Assembly (NCBI GenBank): GCA_024644655.1
Contig: JAHEHJ010000002.1
Span: 21,833-85,832 of the forward strand
Direction: 5' to 3'
DNA: 64,000 bases
DNA from: Flavobacterium sp.
GTDB taxonomy: Bacteria; Bacteroidota; Bacteroidia; Flavobacteriales; Flavobacteriaceae
Position 1 is the first letter of the stretch; the number at the start of each line of letters is the position of its first letter. The translations under genes were made by a program, and so were the position numbers. The notes under the pieces were generated by a model. That model made no database searches, had not been told where the DNA came from, and saw only the letters and a program-made list of their open reading frames with translations. Below, piece after piece: positions 38,941-48,739 of this stretch.

Positions 38941-40089
38941 TTATTTTTTATGAATTAAACGCGTCAGTTTAATAGACAAATCAGTTAAAATTATTTTCGC
39001 ATTTCCATTGCGTTCAATATGATAAATGGCATCAGAAAGTTCAGTGAATAGCTCCTCTATATTATTTCCATTTACAAATGGAGCAAATTTTTCAAACGTG
39101 AAATTCGCAACAGTGGGCTCAATATAGACCAGTTTGTCGGTTTGATAATTGTACAACATGGCTTGCCGAAACATGACAATACAATAGTTTAAAAATTGTT
39201 TTTGTCCTTCTCTTCCTAAACTTGCAATCGTTTCGCTCCAAAGAATCAAATCCTGAATTGCAGCAGCATTTCCTTTGGCTTTAAATGCAGTACGAACCCA
39301 ATCTACAAACCATATTTCATAGGAGTTGTCGTTAGAATCCCCATAAGCAATCTCTAGAGCTTTGTTGTTATTGCCTTGAGCTTGGTGAGCAATTTTATAG
39401 GCTTCAGATTCTTCAATTTCTAGATTATTTATCAAACCCTCAGCAATTAGAGCTTCAGGTACAGGGCCAAATTGGATAACTTGACAGCGTGAGCGTATTG
39501 TTTGTATGAGGTCTTCTTCGTTTTCGGTTATGAGTAGAAATAAAGTTTTGGCCGGTGGTTCTTCCAAGAGTTTTAGAAGACGATTGGAACAATCGGAATT
39601 CATTTTATCAGCCATCCAAATAATCATGACTTTATAGCCCCCCTCATAGGATTTAAGCGATAAGGTTTTTAAAATTTCTTGGGCATCTTCGACGCGAATG
39701 ATACCTTGTTTGTTGTCTACACCGAGATAGGAGTACCAATCGGATAAACCACCATAGTAGTTATTCAAAACAAACTCTCGCCATTCTGCTATAAAATCAC
39801 TGCTTTTTGGGTTTTTTTTTACATCACCAGTCGTGACATTGGGATAGACAAAATGCAAATCAGGGTGATTCATAGAATCAAATTTCATATTGCAACTTTC
39901 ATTCCCTCCTTCATTTTCCATACCTGTATTGGAACAAAGAATGTACTGAGCATAAGCAATGGCCATAGGCAACATGCCGCTTCCTTCGGGCCCCACAAAC
40001 AATTGGGCATGTGGAATCCTGCCCGATGTAGCACTTTTTATGAGATGATTTTTGATGTAATCTTGTCCTAAGATTTGTGAAAACTGCAT
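38941..40089 (-). CDS. holB: DNA polymerase III subunit delta'
   Basis: 'ILGQDYIKNHLIKSATSGRIPHAQLFVGPEGSGMLPMAIAYA', 'NRLLKLLEEPPAKTLFLLITE'. Confidence 0.93.
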   Translation of the reverse strand: MQFSQILGQDYIKNHLIKSATSGRIPHAQLFVGPEGSGMLPMAIAYAQYILCSNTGMENEGGNESCNMKFDSMNHPDLHFVYPNVTTGDVKKNPKSSDFIAEWREFVLNNYYGGLSDWYSYLGVDNKQGIIRVEDAQEILKTLSLKSYEGGYKVMIIWMADKMNSDCSNRLLKLLEEPPAKTLFLLITENEEDLIQTIRSRCQVIQFGPVPEALIAEGLINNLEIEESEAYKIAHQAQGNNNKALEIAYGDSNDNSYEIWFVDWVRTAFKAKGNAAAIQDLILWSETIASLGREGQKQFLNYCIVMFRQAMLYNYQTDKLVYIEPTVANFTFEKFAPFVNGNNIEELFTELSDAIYHIERNGNAKIILTDLSIKLTRLIHKK

Positions 40090-40288
40090 CTAGCAAATAT
40101 AGGAGAAAATTTTGGGAAACGAAATTCCTTGCAGGGGATATTGCCCTGCCAATAGCCTTCAATTCCCTTATAAGACTATGCTCAAACCATGATTTTCTAT
40201 GCCCTTGAAAACAAAGGACTTATATCTTAAATTTTCCTTAAAAATTATCGATAAAAGCACTTAAATCGACGATAAAATTAAATTTTAC

Positions 40289-40296
40289 TATATTTG
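40289..40296 (+). promoter_or_regulatory. candidate -7 box (TATATTTG) for pgk
   Basis: TAnnTTTG 29 bp upstream of pgk ATG. Confidence 0.6.
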
Positions 40297-40324
40297 CACC
40301 GATATATACTCAGAAAAACGCCTA

Positions 40325-41512
40325 ATGAAAACGCTTCAAGATTTTAATTTCAAAGCTCAAAAAGCAATTATACGTGTCGATTTTAATGTGCCCTTAGATG
40401 AAAATTTTAGGGTAACTGACGCTAATCGAATAGAGGCTGCAAAGCCTACCATTGATAAGATACTTGCCGATGGAGGAAGTGTAATTTTGATGTCCCATTT
40501 GGGGAGACCAAAAGGGAAAGAAGATCAGTTCTCCTTACGTCATATAGTGGCTAAATGTTCGGAAGTATTAGGTGTTCCAGTTCAGTTTGCTTCTGATTGT
40601 ATTGGACCAATTGCACAAAACGCAGCTCAAAATTTAAAACCAGGAGAAGTAGTATTGCTAGAAAATCTTCGTTTTTACAAAGAAGAAGAAGCTGGAGATG
40701 TGGCATTTGCTAAAGAATTAGCTTCATTAGGAGATATATATGTGAACGATGCTTTTGGGACGGCCCATAGAGCACACGCTTCAACAACCATTATAGCTCA
40801 GTTTTTTCCAACTCATAAATGTTTTGGTATGCTTTTAGCTAAGGAAATTGAAAGTTTGAATCGAGTGTTGAAAAATTCAGTACATCCTGTAACAGCAGTT
40901 TTAGGGGGCTCTAAAGTTTCTTCGAAAATTACGGTTATTGAAAATATATTAGATAAAGTTGATCATATGATCATTGGAGGCGGTATGACCTTTACCTTTG
41001 TGAAAGCCTTAGGAGGCAAAATAGGGGATTCTATTTGTGAAGATGATAAAATGGATTTGGCTATAGAAATTTTGCGTTTGGCTAAAGAAAAGAATGTACA
41101 CATTCATATTCCAGTTGATGTGGTTGCGGCAGATTCGTTTTCTAATGATGCCGAAACTCAAATAGTGGATGTTCGTGAAATTCCAAATGGATGGCAAGGT
41201 CTGGATGCAGGCCCTCGATCTTTGGAAAATTTTAGAGAGGTAATAATGAAATCAAAAACGATACTTTGGAATGGACCATTGGGTGTTTTTGAATTGGATG
41301 CGTTTGCAAAAGGTACAATTGCTTTAGGAAATTATATTGCAGAATCTACAGCACAAGGTGCTTTTTCTCTAGTAGGCGGTGGAGATTCTGTAGCAGCTGT
41401 TAAGCAGTTTGGACTAGAAGATAAAATGAGTTATGTTTCAACTGGTGGTGGCGCCATGTTAGAAATGTTGGAGGGAAAAGTATTGCCTGGAATAGCTGCG
41501 ATTTTAGATTAA
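40325..41512 (+). CDS. pgk: phosphoglycerate kinase
   Basis: '[21 protein letters not shown]', '[12 protein letters not shown]', '[11 protein letters not shown]'. Confidence 0.98.
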   Translation: MKTLQDFNFKAQKAIIRVDFNVPLDENFRVTDANRIEAAKPTIDKILADGGSVILMSHLGRPKGKEDQFSLRHIVAKCSEVLGVPVQFASDCIGPIAQNAAQNLKPGEVVLLENLRFYKEEEAGDVAFAKELASLGDIYVNDAFGTAHRAHASTTIIAQFFPTHKCFGMLLAKEIESLNRVLKNSVHPVTAVLGGSKVSSKITVIENILDKVDHMIIGGGMTFTFVKALGGKIGDSICEDDKMDLAIEILRLAKEKNVHIHIPVDVVAADSFSNDAETQIVDVREIPNGWQGLDAGPRSLENFREVIMKSKTILWNGPLGVFELDAFAKGTIALGNYIAESTAQGAFSLVGGGDSVAAVKQFGLEDKMSYVSTGGGAMLEMLEGKVLPGIAAILD

Positions 41513-41606
41513 TACAATTAGTAACACAATAAAAAACAACTAATTACGTTAGTAATTAAGAGATTACAAACAAGGCGTTACTCAAAGAACACTTTATAAA
41601 AAAGGT

Positions 41607-43862
41607 ATGACATTAAAAAAAATAACAACTTTAGCTTTATTAGTAGTATCCACGGCAGTATTTGCTCAGGATGATCTAAGTATAGGGCCTTTCAAAAAAG
41701 ATTTAACCAATAAACAAATGTTGGATTCTATTAAATCCACTTTTGTACATGACAATATTGCGTCATGTATTGATAGTCTTTGGATGAAAGAGTTGGCTTC
41801 ATTGGATTTGTATGATGAATTGACATTAGATATTAAAAACATCAATGTGGATGAAAAAGTTGATTATGAATTGCCAACTGAACTTTTGAAAGAACGATTA
41901 AAGAAAATGGACGAGAAATCGCCTTTTAATATTGAATACAATCAAGGGTTAGAAAATGTAATTAAGTCTTTTCTAAAGTATCGAAAAAAGTCATTTGAAC
42001 GATTGATGGGTATTTCCCAGTTTTATTTCCCAATGTTTGAAGAATCATTAGCTTCCCAAAACATTCCATTAGAAATTAAATATTTGGCAGTTGTTGAATC
42101 GGCATTAAATCCTAGAGCGGTATCACGAGTTGGCGCTACGGGATTGTGGCAGTTTATGTATCAAACTGGAAAGCAGTATAATTTGAACATCAATTCGTAT
42201 GTAGACGACAGAAACGACCCTTTAAAAGCTAGTAATGCTGCGACTCAATACATGACCAATATGTACTCTATTTTTGGAGATTGGGATTTGGTTTTAGCCT
42301 CTTACAATTCAGGACCAGGAAATGTGGCAAAAGCAATTAGACGTTCGGGAGGAAAACAAAATTATTGGAATATTAGAAAATATTTACCTAAAGAAACTCA
42401 GGGTTATTTGCCTGCATTTTTGGCAACCATGTATATTTTTGAGTACCATAAAGAACACGGAATAAAACCAAATCGTGCGATTGCTAATCATTTTGCAACC
42501 GATACCATTATGATTAAAAAGCCAATGAGTTTTAAACAAATCTCGGCTTTATTAGATATCCCTGTGGCTGAATTGCAATTTTTAAATCCATCGTATAAGA
42601 GAGAAGTTGTTCCTTTTATCACTGGAGAATCTCATTATTTGAGATTGCCAATAGATAAAATTGCAGTATTCACTTCGAATGAGGATAAGATATATGCGTA
42701 TGTCAATTATGAGGAAAGTAAAAGAGAACGACCTTATGAGAGTATGTTAGCTTCAAAAGACTCATTGAATACGACATCACGTGTTAAATATTATAGGGTA
42801 AGAAAAGGAGACAGTCTCAGCGAAATCTCTGCTCAATATGGCATTGCTGTTGAAGACCTTAAGAAATGGAATCATTTGCGAAAAAGCAAAGCGCCAATCG
42901 GAAAGAAATTGAAGATTTATACCATTACTTCAGAAGCAATTGCTTCTCATGATAAAAAACCAGTAAAAGCAGATACTACTGCTGTTAAATCTTCAACGGC
43001 ATTAGCAGTAACAACGACCACTAAAATATTTAAAGAAGAGAAAGTAGTTTCATTTAAAGATGTAGTGAAATACCATAAAGTTAAAAAAGGAGATAATTTA
43101 GGAGAGATTTCAAACCAATATGGTGTTGCTGTTTCAGAGGTAAAAAAATGGAATCACTTAAAAGGAAATAATATTGCACTAGGCGCAAGTTTAAAAATTA
43201 TAAAAAACGAACGTGTGGTTACTTTTGTTAAGAAAGAAGTTAAAGGGGCTAAACCTTTAGTAGATTCTAAATTGGAAACTACTGTAGCATCTAATGATTC
43301 AAATGCCGTATCCAATCCAAAAGATTATTATGAAGTTCAAAAGGGAGACAACTTATTCAACATTGCTAAAAAATTCAATGTGAGTTTAGAAGACCTTAAG
43401 AAATGGAATAATTTGGATGGTTTAAATGTGCAACAAGGTTCTAAATTAGCATTAGCGAACACGGAAGAAACAGGGCAACCAGAAGAACCTAAAACAGAAA
43501 CTAAAATTGTTGAATATAAAGTCAAAAAAGGAGACAATTTTAGTAGTATAGCTAAAAAATACAATGCTAGTATTGAAGATTTAAAAGAATGGAATAAGAT
43601 TGAAGACAATACTATTAAATTAGGGATGACTTTGATTGTATCTAAAAAAGAAGTGGCTATAGCAGAACCTAAGACTACTAAAAAAGAAGTGTTGGCATCC
43701 AATGAACGGGATGAAGTAAAATTGTATTACGTTAAAAAAGGAGATTCATTGTTCAGTATAGCCAAAAAATATCCTGGAGTATCCATTTCAGACATTAAAA
43801 AATGGAATGGTATTAAAAACGAAAGTTTAAAACCAGGCATGAAGCTAAAAATTAACGGTTAA
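41607..43862 (+). CDS. lytic transglycosylase with multiple LysM domains (MltD-like)
   Basis: SLT motifs 'YLAVVESALNPRAVSRVGATGLWQFM', 'ASYNSGPGNVAKAIRRSGG'; five C-terminal LysM repeats 'YxVKKGDxxxxIAxKY..'. Confidence 0.95.
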   Translation: MTLKKITTLALLVVSTAVFAQDDLSIGPFKKDLTNKQMLDSIKSTFVHDNIASCIDSLWMKELASLDLYDELTLDIKNINVDEKVDYELPTELLKERLKKMDEKSPFNIEYNQGLENVIKSFLKYRKKSFERLMGISQFYFPMFEESLASQNIPLEIKYLAVVESALNPRAVSRVGATGLWQFMYQTGKQYNLNINSYVDDRNDPLKASNAATQYMTNMYSIFGDWDLVLASYNSGPGNVAKAIRRSGGKQNYWNIRKYLPKETQGYLPAFLATMYIFEYHKEHGIKPNRAIANHFATDTIMIKKPMSFKQISALLDIPVAELQFLNPSYKREVVPFITGESHYLRLPIDKIAVFTSNEDKIYAYVNYEESKRERPYESMLASKDSLNTTSRVKYYRVRKGDSLSEISAQYGIAVEDLKKWNHLRKSKAPIGKKLKIYTITSEAIASHDKKPVKADTTAVKSSTALAVTTTTKIFKEEKVVSFKDVVKYHKVKKGDNLGEISNQYGVAVSEVKKWNHLKGNNIALGASLKIIKNERVVTFVKKEVKGAKPLVDSKLETTVASNDSNAVSNPKDYYEVQKGDNLFNIAKKFNVSLEDLKKWNNLDGLNVQQGSKLALANTEETGQPEEPKTETKIVEYKVKKGDNFSSIAKKYNASIEDLKEWNKIEDNTIKLGMTLIVSKKEVAIAEPKTTKKEVLASNERDEVKLYYVKKGDSLFSIAKKYPGVSISDIKKWNGIKNESLKPGMKLKING

Positions 43863-43884
43863 TCCGAAAATCTTATCTAAATTT

Positions 43885-43922
43885 GGGTTTTATTTCTATT
43901 ATGAATAAAACCCTTTTTTTTT
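43885..43922 (+). terminator. terminator-like hairpin overlapping downstream start codon
   Basis: GGGTTTTAT(ttctattatga)ATAAAACCC followed by 9 T; right arm begins just after the DUF4837 ATG at 43901. Confidence 0.7.
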
Positions 43923-44881
43923 GGTTCCTATTGGCCTGTACTATCAGTTCGTGTTCGTATAAGAAAGATGCGTTATCGGATAAATCTCCCGCAGCCATTA
44001 ATACTATAGCCGTTATTATTGATGATCAACTTTGGAATGGCGAAGTAGGGGATAGTATACGGAATAAATTTGCCTCCCCTGTTTTAGGGCTACCTCAAGA
44101 AGAACCTTTATTTACTCTCAATCAATATCCAGTTAAGCTTTTTGAAGGATATTCAACCGATAGTAGAAATATAATTATTATCAAAAAAGATATAGAGTCT
44201 AAATTTGAAATCAAAGAGAATGAGTTTGCCACACCTCAAAATGCGATACATATTTCGGGGAGAACTGCTTTTGAAATCTTAGAGGTTTTAGAAACTCATA
44301 CCCATGAAATTATTCAAAAAATGCGGACCCTTGAAATCACAGAGGCTCAAAAAATAATCAAGGACTCGTTATTAAACACTAAGAAAATTCAAAAAAAGTT
44401 TGCGATTGATTTGTCAATACCTTCCAAGTATGAGTATGTGATGCGACGTAAAAATTTTATTTGGTTAAAAAAAGAAATCACTAGCGGCAACACCAGTTTG
44501 ATTATATACCAATTGCCTTGGAAATGCATCAGTCGGGTCAATGCGGTTCACGATATATTGGCTAAGAGAGATTCTATAGGAAGGCTTTATATACACGGTT
44601 CAGCACGAAATACAGTTATGATTACAGAGGAAGCCTATTCTCCCTATTTTTCTAAAACCACTATAGCGGGAAGGCGTGCCTATGAAACAAGAGGAACCTG
44701 GCAAATGAAAAATGATTTTATGTCAGGCCCTTTTATTAACTATGTTCTATTTGATAAGGAAAATAAAAGAGTTCTAGTTTTGGAGGGATTTTGTTATGCT
44801 CCATCTAAGGACAAGCGTGATTTAATGTTTGAATTGGAAGCCATGATCAAATCGGTACAACTAAAACAAAAAGGCAAATGA
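43901..44881 (+). CDS. DUF4837 family lipoprotein
   Basis: 'MNKTLFFWFLLACTISSCSYKKDALSDKSPAA' lipobox; 'ETRGTWQMKNDFMSGPFINYVLFDKENKRVLVLEGFCYAPSKDKRDLMFELEAMI'. Confidence 0.85.
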   Translation: MNKTLFFWFLLACTISSCSYKKDALSDKSPAAINTIAVIIDDQLWNGEVGDSIRNKFASPVLGLPQEEPLFTLNQYPVKLFEGYSTDSRNIIIIKKDIESKFEIKENEFATPQNAIHISGRTAFEILEVLETHTHEIIQKMRTLEITEAQKIIKDSLLNTKKIQKKFAIDLSIPSKYEYVMRRKNFIWLKKEITSGNTSLIIYQLPWKCISRVNAVHDILAKRDSIGRLYIHGSARNTVMITEEAYSPYFSKTTIAGRRAYETRGTWQMKNDFMSGPFINYVLFDKENKRVLVLEGFCYAPSKDKRDLMFELEAMIKSVQLKQKGK

Positions 44882-45324
44882 CAATAGAATGGAGAATAAA
44901 GCGATTTGAGGCACTTTCTACGGTTGAGCTTTACAATGTGCTACAATTGCGTAGTGAGGTCTTTGTGGTGGAGCAAAATTGCATCTATCAAGATGTAGAT
45001 GGTAAAGACTCAAAAGCAATACACCTTTTAGGAGAAATGGACGGAAAATTGATTGCCTATGCGCGTTTGTTTCAAGCAAACGATTATTTTAACGAAGCCT
45101 CTATAGGAAGGGTCTTAGTTAAAGCTACCCATAGAAATCAAGAATTAGGGCATGATTTAATGAAAGCAGCAATTACTGCAATTCAAAATTATTTTGGGAC
45201 CACTTGCATTACGATTTCGGCCCAATTGTATTTGCAGCGTTTTTATGAAAGTCATGGCTTTACCGTTAGCAGTGAAATGTACTTAGAGGATGATATCCCC
45301 CACATACAAATGAAGCGTGACTAA
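44878..45324 (+). CDS. GNAT family N-acetyltransferase (ElaA-like)
   Basis: 'LYNVLQLRSEVFVVEQNCIYQDVDGKD', 'IGRVLVKATHRNQELGHDLMKAAI'. Confidence 0.92.
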   Translation: MTIEWRIKRFEALSTVELYNVLQLRSEVFVVEQNCIYQDVDGKDSKAIHLLGEMDGKLIAYARLFQANDYFNEASIGRVLVKATHRNQELGHDLMKAAITAIQNYFGTTCITISAQLYLQRFYESHGFTVSSEMYLEDDIPHIQMKRD

Positions 45325-46137
45325 TTATACTTTCGAAATCACTAATTCTACTCTTCGATCGTATTCGGCGCCTTTGCCTAAAGGAACCGTATTCCCATAG
45401 CCTTTGAATGTCATACGTTCTTTGGATACCTTTTTAAAAATCAAATACTTATAAACGGATTGGGCTCTATTAATAGATAGTTGCCTTTTTTTGGTATCCA
45501 TATCAATAGCTTCTTTTTGATAAGGTGGAGTACAGCATACATGCCCTTGTATTTCAAATTCGAAGTTTTTATATTTCAATAACAATCGGGCAATTTTATC
45601 TAATTCGGTTTTTGTTTTGAAGGTAAGCTTACTACTTCCTCTATCAAATAATACATTATCCAAATAAATATGATCCCCCACGACATGGTGCTTTTGTATG
45701 GTATTGTAAAAGCCGGGTATTTCTATTTTAGGAAGTGGTTTTAAATTTAAAACGACATCTACCCTTCTGTTTTTGGAACGCTTTTCAGGAAGATTTTCTA
45801 CAATATCATCGTCAATCAAGATTCTTCCTTTCCCCTCAATGGTGACAATAATTTTACTTTTTATCCCGTTTTCGATAAACTTATTTTGGATAGCGGTTGC
45901 TCTTTTGGTAGAGAGTTTGTAATTATAGGCTTCTTTACCTATATCGTCTGTGTACCCAAAAATCTGTATCGATTCGATTCGAGTGGAATCTGTTTTTTTA
46001 ATAAAGTCAACGGCCTCTAGAACTTGTTTGTCGTTTAAAGAGAATTTGTCAAAATCAAAATAAACCGAGTGCACCACTTCTTCTTGTGCGTGTAGCAAAC
46101 CGAAGAAAAGCAAAGGAAGGTATTTTAATAGCTTCAT
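45325..46137 (-). CDS. OmpA family protein
   Basis: two OmpA-like segments 'VYFDFDKFSLNDKQVLEAVDFI' and 'LDNVLFDRGSSKLTFKTKTELDKIARLL...NRAQSVYKYLI...GYGNTVPLGKG'. Confidence 0.88.
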   Translation of the reverse strand: MKLLKYLPLLFFGLLHAQEEVVHSVYFDFDKFSLNDKQVLEAVDFIKKTDSTRIESIQIFGYTDDIGKEAYNYKLSTKRATAIQNKFIENGIKSKIIVTIEGKGRILIDDDIVENLPEKRSKNRRVDVVLNLKPLPKIEIPGFYNTIQKHHVVGDHIYLDNVLFDRGSSKLTFKTKTELDKIARLLLKYKNFEFEIQGHVCCTPPYQKEAIDMDTKKRQLSINRAQSVYKYLIFKKVSKERMTFKGYGNTVPLGKGAEYDRRVELVISKV

Positions 46138-46138
46138 A

Positions 46139-47776
46139 TTATAGTTTTAAAATCTTATTATACGTTGCTTTGTCGTTCAACACTTCAACTGCTTTTTTGA
46201 TTTCGAAATTATTTTTAATGTAATATTGATACAAGCCTTCTTTGTATTGATATCGTTTAATAATTTCATCCAATAGTAAGTTTTTAATTTCTGTTTTATT
46301 TTTATCAATTAGCGTTTCTTCACTTCTTTCAAGAGCTGAAAGCAACTGTTGGTATTCTGTAGTGATTGCTCCATCTACATTTTCTTTTTTAGCCTTTTCC
46401 AGCATGTTTTTTAAAGCCAATTCGGATTCGGTATCAAAAGCTATTTTTTCCCGTTTTAAGAACGCTTTAAAATCAACGATGTCGGCATCTGTTAGGATTG
46501 GAGTTTTATCTCCTAAAGTTGGGTTTTTATAATAGTAATATGTTGCATAATTGAAGATACCGTCGTTTTTTTGTAGCGCATCTGCTATGGCACTAGTTTT
46601 GGTGTTTTCTAGTACAACATCGGGTAGAATACCTCCTCCATCATATACTGTTCTGCCTTTTTTAGTTTGAAAAGCATTGTAGTTCTTAGCTTCAGTTCGA
46701 ATTGCCTTACCATCCTTGTCTTTATGGGCATAATCAAGGGCCTGAATACAGCGTCCAGAAGGCGTATAATACTTAGCGATAGTAACTTTGACTTGAGTAT
46801 TGTATATCATATCAAAAGGACGTTGAACTAATCCTTTTCCATAACTTCTACTTCCTATAATTACTGCTCTGTCAAGATCTTGAAGTGCACCCGATACAAT
46901 TTCAGATGCAGAGGCGCTTTTACCATCCACAATAATCACTAAAGGGATATCAGTGTCGATAGGCTCCCGATTTGTTTTGTTGGTATTGTTAAACTTGGCA
47001 TTTTTCGATTTAGTGGTTACTATAGTCTCCCCTTTCGCCACAAATAATCCACAAATATTTACAGCTTCATTGAGTAACCCACCTGGATTTCCCCTTAAAT
47101 CTAGAACGATTTGAGTAGCTCCATCTGCTTTTAATTTTTCTAAAGCTTCTTTGGTGTCTGAAAAAGCTTTTGCATTGAATTGAGATAAAACGATATACCC
47201 TGTTTTATCATCAATTTTTCCGAAAAAGGGAACAGCTTTTACTTCTACTTCATCTAAGACCAATTGGGTATTCATAACCTTACCTTGTCTTAGGTATTTG
47301 ATGTCTATTTTGGTGTTTTTAGCCCCTTTTAATAGTTGTGAAGCATCATCTTTGAAGTCGGCTAAAAGTACATCTCCAATTTGGGTGATTTCATCTCCAG
47401 CTTTAAGCCCTGCTTTATCTGCGGGAAAACCTTTGTAGGGCTCTTTGATGATTAGTTTGTCTTCTTTTCGTGTGATTAAAGCGCCAATTCCTGTGTATTC
47501 ACCGGTATTGTTGATTTTAAATTTAATAACGTCTTGTTCGTTAAAATAATTGGTATACGGGTCTAAGTCAGCCAACATGCTTTTAATGGCTTTGTCCATT
47601 AGCTCAGCAGGGTTGGTTTCATCTACATAATTTTGGTTGATGGTTTTATAGAGTGTAGTAAAGATTTCAATTTGCTTTGATATTTCAAAGAAATCGTCTT
47701 TAAAGCTTACTCCCACAAATAGAAATCCGCACAGGACTACTGTGATGAGATATCTTTTTTTTATTTTTTTGAACAT
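46139..47776 (-). CDS. S41 family C-terminal processing peptidase
   Basis: PDZ 'PADKAGLKAGDEITQIGD', 'QIVLDLRGNPGGLLNEAVNI', 'VDGKSASASEIVSGALQDLDRAVIIGSRSYGKGLVQ'. Confidence 0.95.
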   Translation of the reverse strand: MFKKIKKRYLITVVLCGFLFVGVSFKDDFFEISKQIEIFTTLYKTINQNYVDETNPAELMDKAIKSMLADLDPYTNYFNEQDVIKFKINNTGEYTGIGALITRKEDKLIIKEPYKGFPADKAGLKAGDEITQIGDVLLADFKDDASQLLKGAKNTKIDIKYLRQGKVMNTQLVLDEVEVKAVPFFGKIDDKTGYIVLSQFNAKAFSDTKEALEKLKADGATQIVLDLRGNPGGLLNEAVNICGLFVAKGETIVTTKSKNAKFNNTNKTNREPIDTDIPLVIIVDGKSASASEIVSGALQDLDRAVIIGSRSYGKGLVQRPFDMIYNTQVKVTIAKYYTPSGRCIQALDYAHKDKDGKAIRTEAKNYNAFQTKKGRTVYDGGGILPDVVLENTKTSAIADALQKNDGIFNYATYYYYKNPTLGDKTPILTDADIVDFKAFLKREKIAFDTESELALKNMLEKAKKENVDGAITTEYQQLLSALERSEETLIDKNKTEIKNLLLDEIIKRYQYKEGLYQYYIKNNFEIKKAVEVLNDKATYNKILKL

Positions 47777-47843
47777 GTCACTTTCTTTTAAGAAGTTAGC
47801 GAATATAGTAAATTAGATGAAACTCGTCTTATACTTAAGTATG

Positions 47844-48227
47844 TTAACGGTTTTTTTCATCATTTATTGCTTGAATGAGTTTTTCAAAGAGTTGTTTGGT
47901 CTTGACATTTACCGTTTCAAAATCCAACGTATCTTTTGTTTGATAAAAAAGCATGCCGCTGTATTTGGAATCTAAATTATCAAGTAATAACGATTTGTTT
48001 AATCGGTAGGATTCTCTCAAAAGGCGTTTGTAATAATTGCGGTCCACAGCTCTTTTGAAATACTTTTTTGAAACAGAAACGCCTATTTTTAATGGGGTAT
48101 CTTCGGTTTCATTGGCAACATATACAAGTCTTAAAGGATATTTACTCACAGATTTCCCCGAAGTAAACAACATGTCAATGCTGTTTTTCTTCTTTAGTTT
48201 TTCCTTTTTTGGATATGAAAAATCCAT
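47844..48227 (-). CDS. rnpA: ribonuclease P protein component
   Basis: 'LFTSGKSVSKYPLRLVYV...LKIGVSVSKKYFKRAVDRNYYKRLLRESYR'. Confidence 0.95.
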   Translation of the reverse strand: MDFSYPKKEKLKKKNSIDMLFTSGKSVSKYPLRLVYVANETEDTPLKIGVSVSKKYFKRAVDRNYYKRLLRESYRLNKSLLLDNLDSKYSGMLFYQTKDTLDFETVNVKTKQLFEKLIQAINDEKNR

Positions 48228-48238
48228 AACAGTATAAA

Positions 48239-48649
48239 TTACTTAGGGTTATAGACGTTGTACACCATCTTTACATCATTGTAATTGATGTAAATCTGCA
48301 TTCGATTGTCTTGATTTTTCCGCGTTACTATCATAATACTACAGGGTCCTCCATTATTATCTTCACAATCAAAGGGAACAGTTTCGTCAAACTCTGTTTC
48401 TATTTTTTGACCATAGGACAAAATTTTATACAACTGCATCTCACGAGTGTTCACAATGATTCGGTCTTTGCTACCATCAAGTGTTATGATGAGTTCTGCT
48501 TTTTTGAAATCAGACCACTCACCCCATTTTCCTTTAGTATCCTTTTCCATAATACTAACGCTACTGGTTTTGAAGCGATACACTTGAGCCGTAATCGGAT
48601 TGTTCATGTTGAGAAGCAATCCTATAAAAAATAAGTATACGAGTTTCAT
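48239..48649 (-). CDS. hypothetical secreted protein
   Basis: 136 aa ORF with signal peptide, ends just upstream of rnpA. Confidence 0.65.
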   Translation of the reverse strand: MKLVYLFFIGLLLNMNNPITAQVYRFKTSSVSIMEKDTKGKWGEWSDFKKAELIITLDGSKDRIIVNTREMQLYKILSYGQKIETEFDETVPFDCEDNNGGPCSIMIVTRKNQDNRMQIYINYNDVKMVYNVYNPK

Positions 48650-48739
48650 TTTTACTACAAATTAATCGAATGTAAAACTACAAATTCTATTTCAGATTTC
48701 ATGCTATAGAATTCTTACTCATGAAAGGACTGTATTTGT

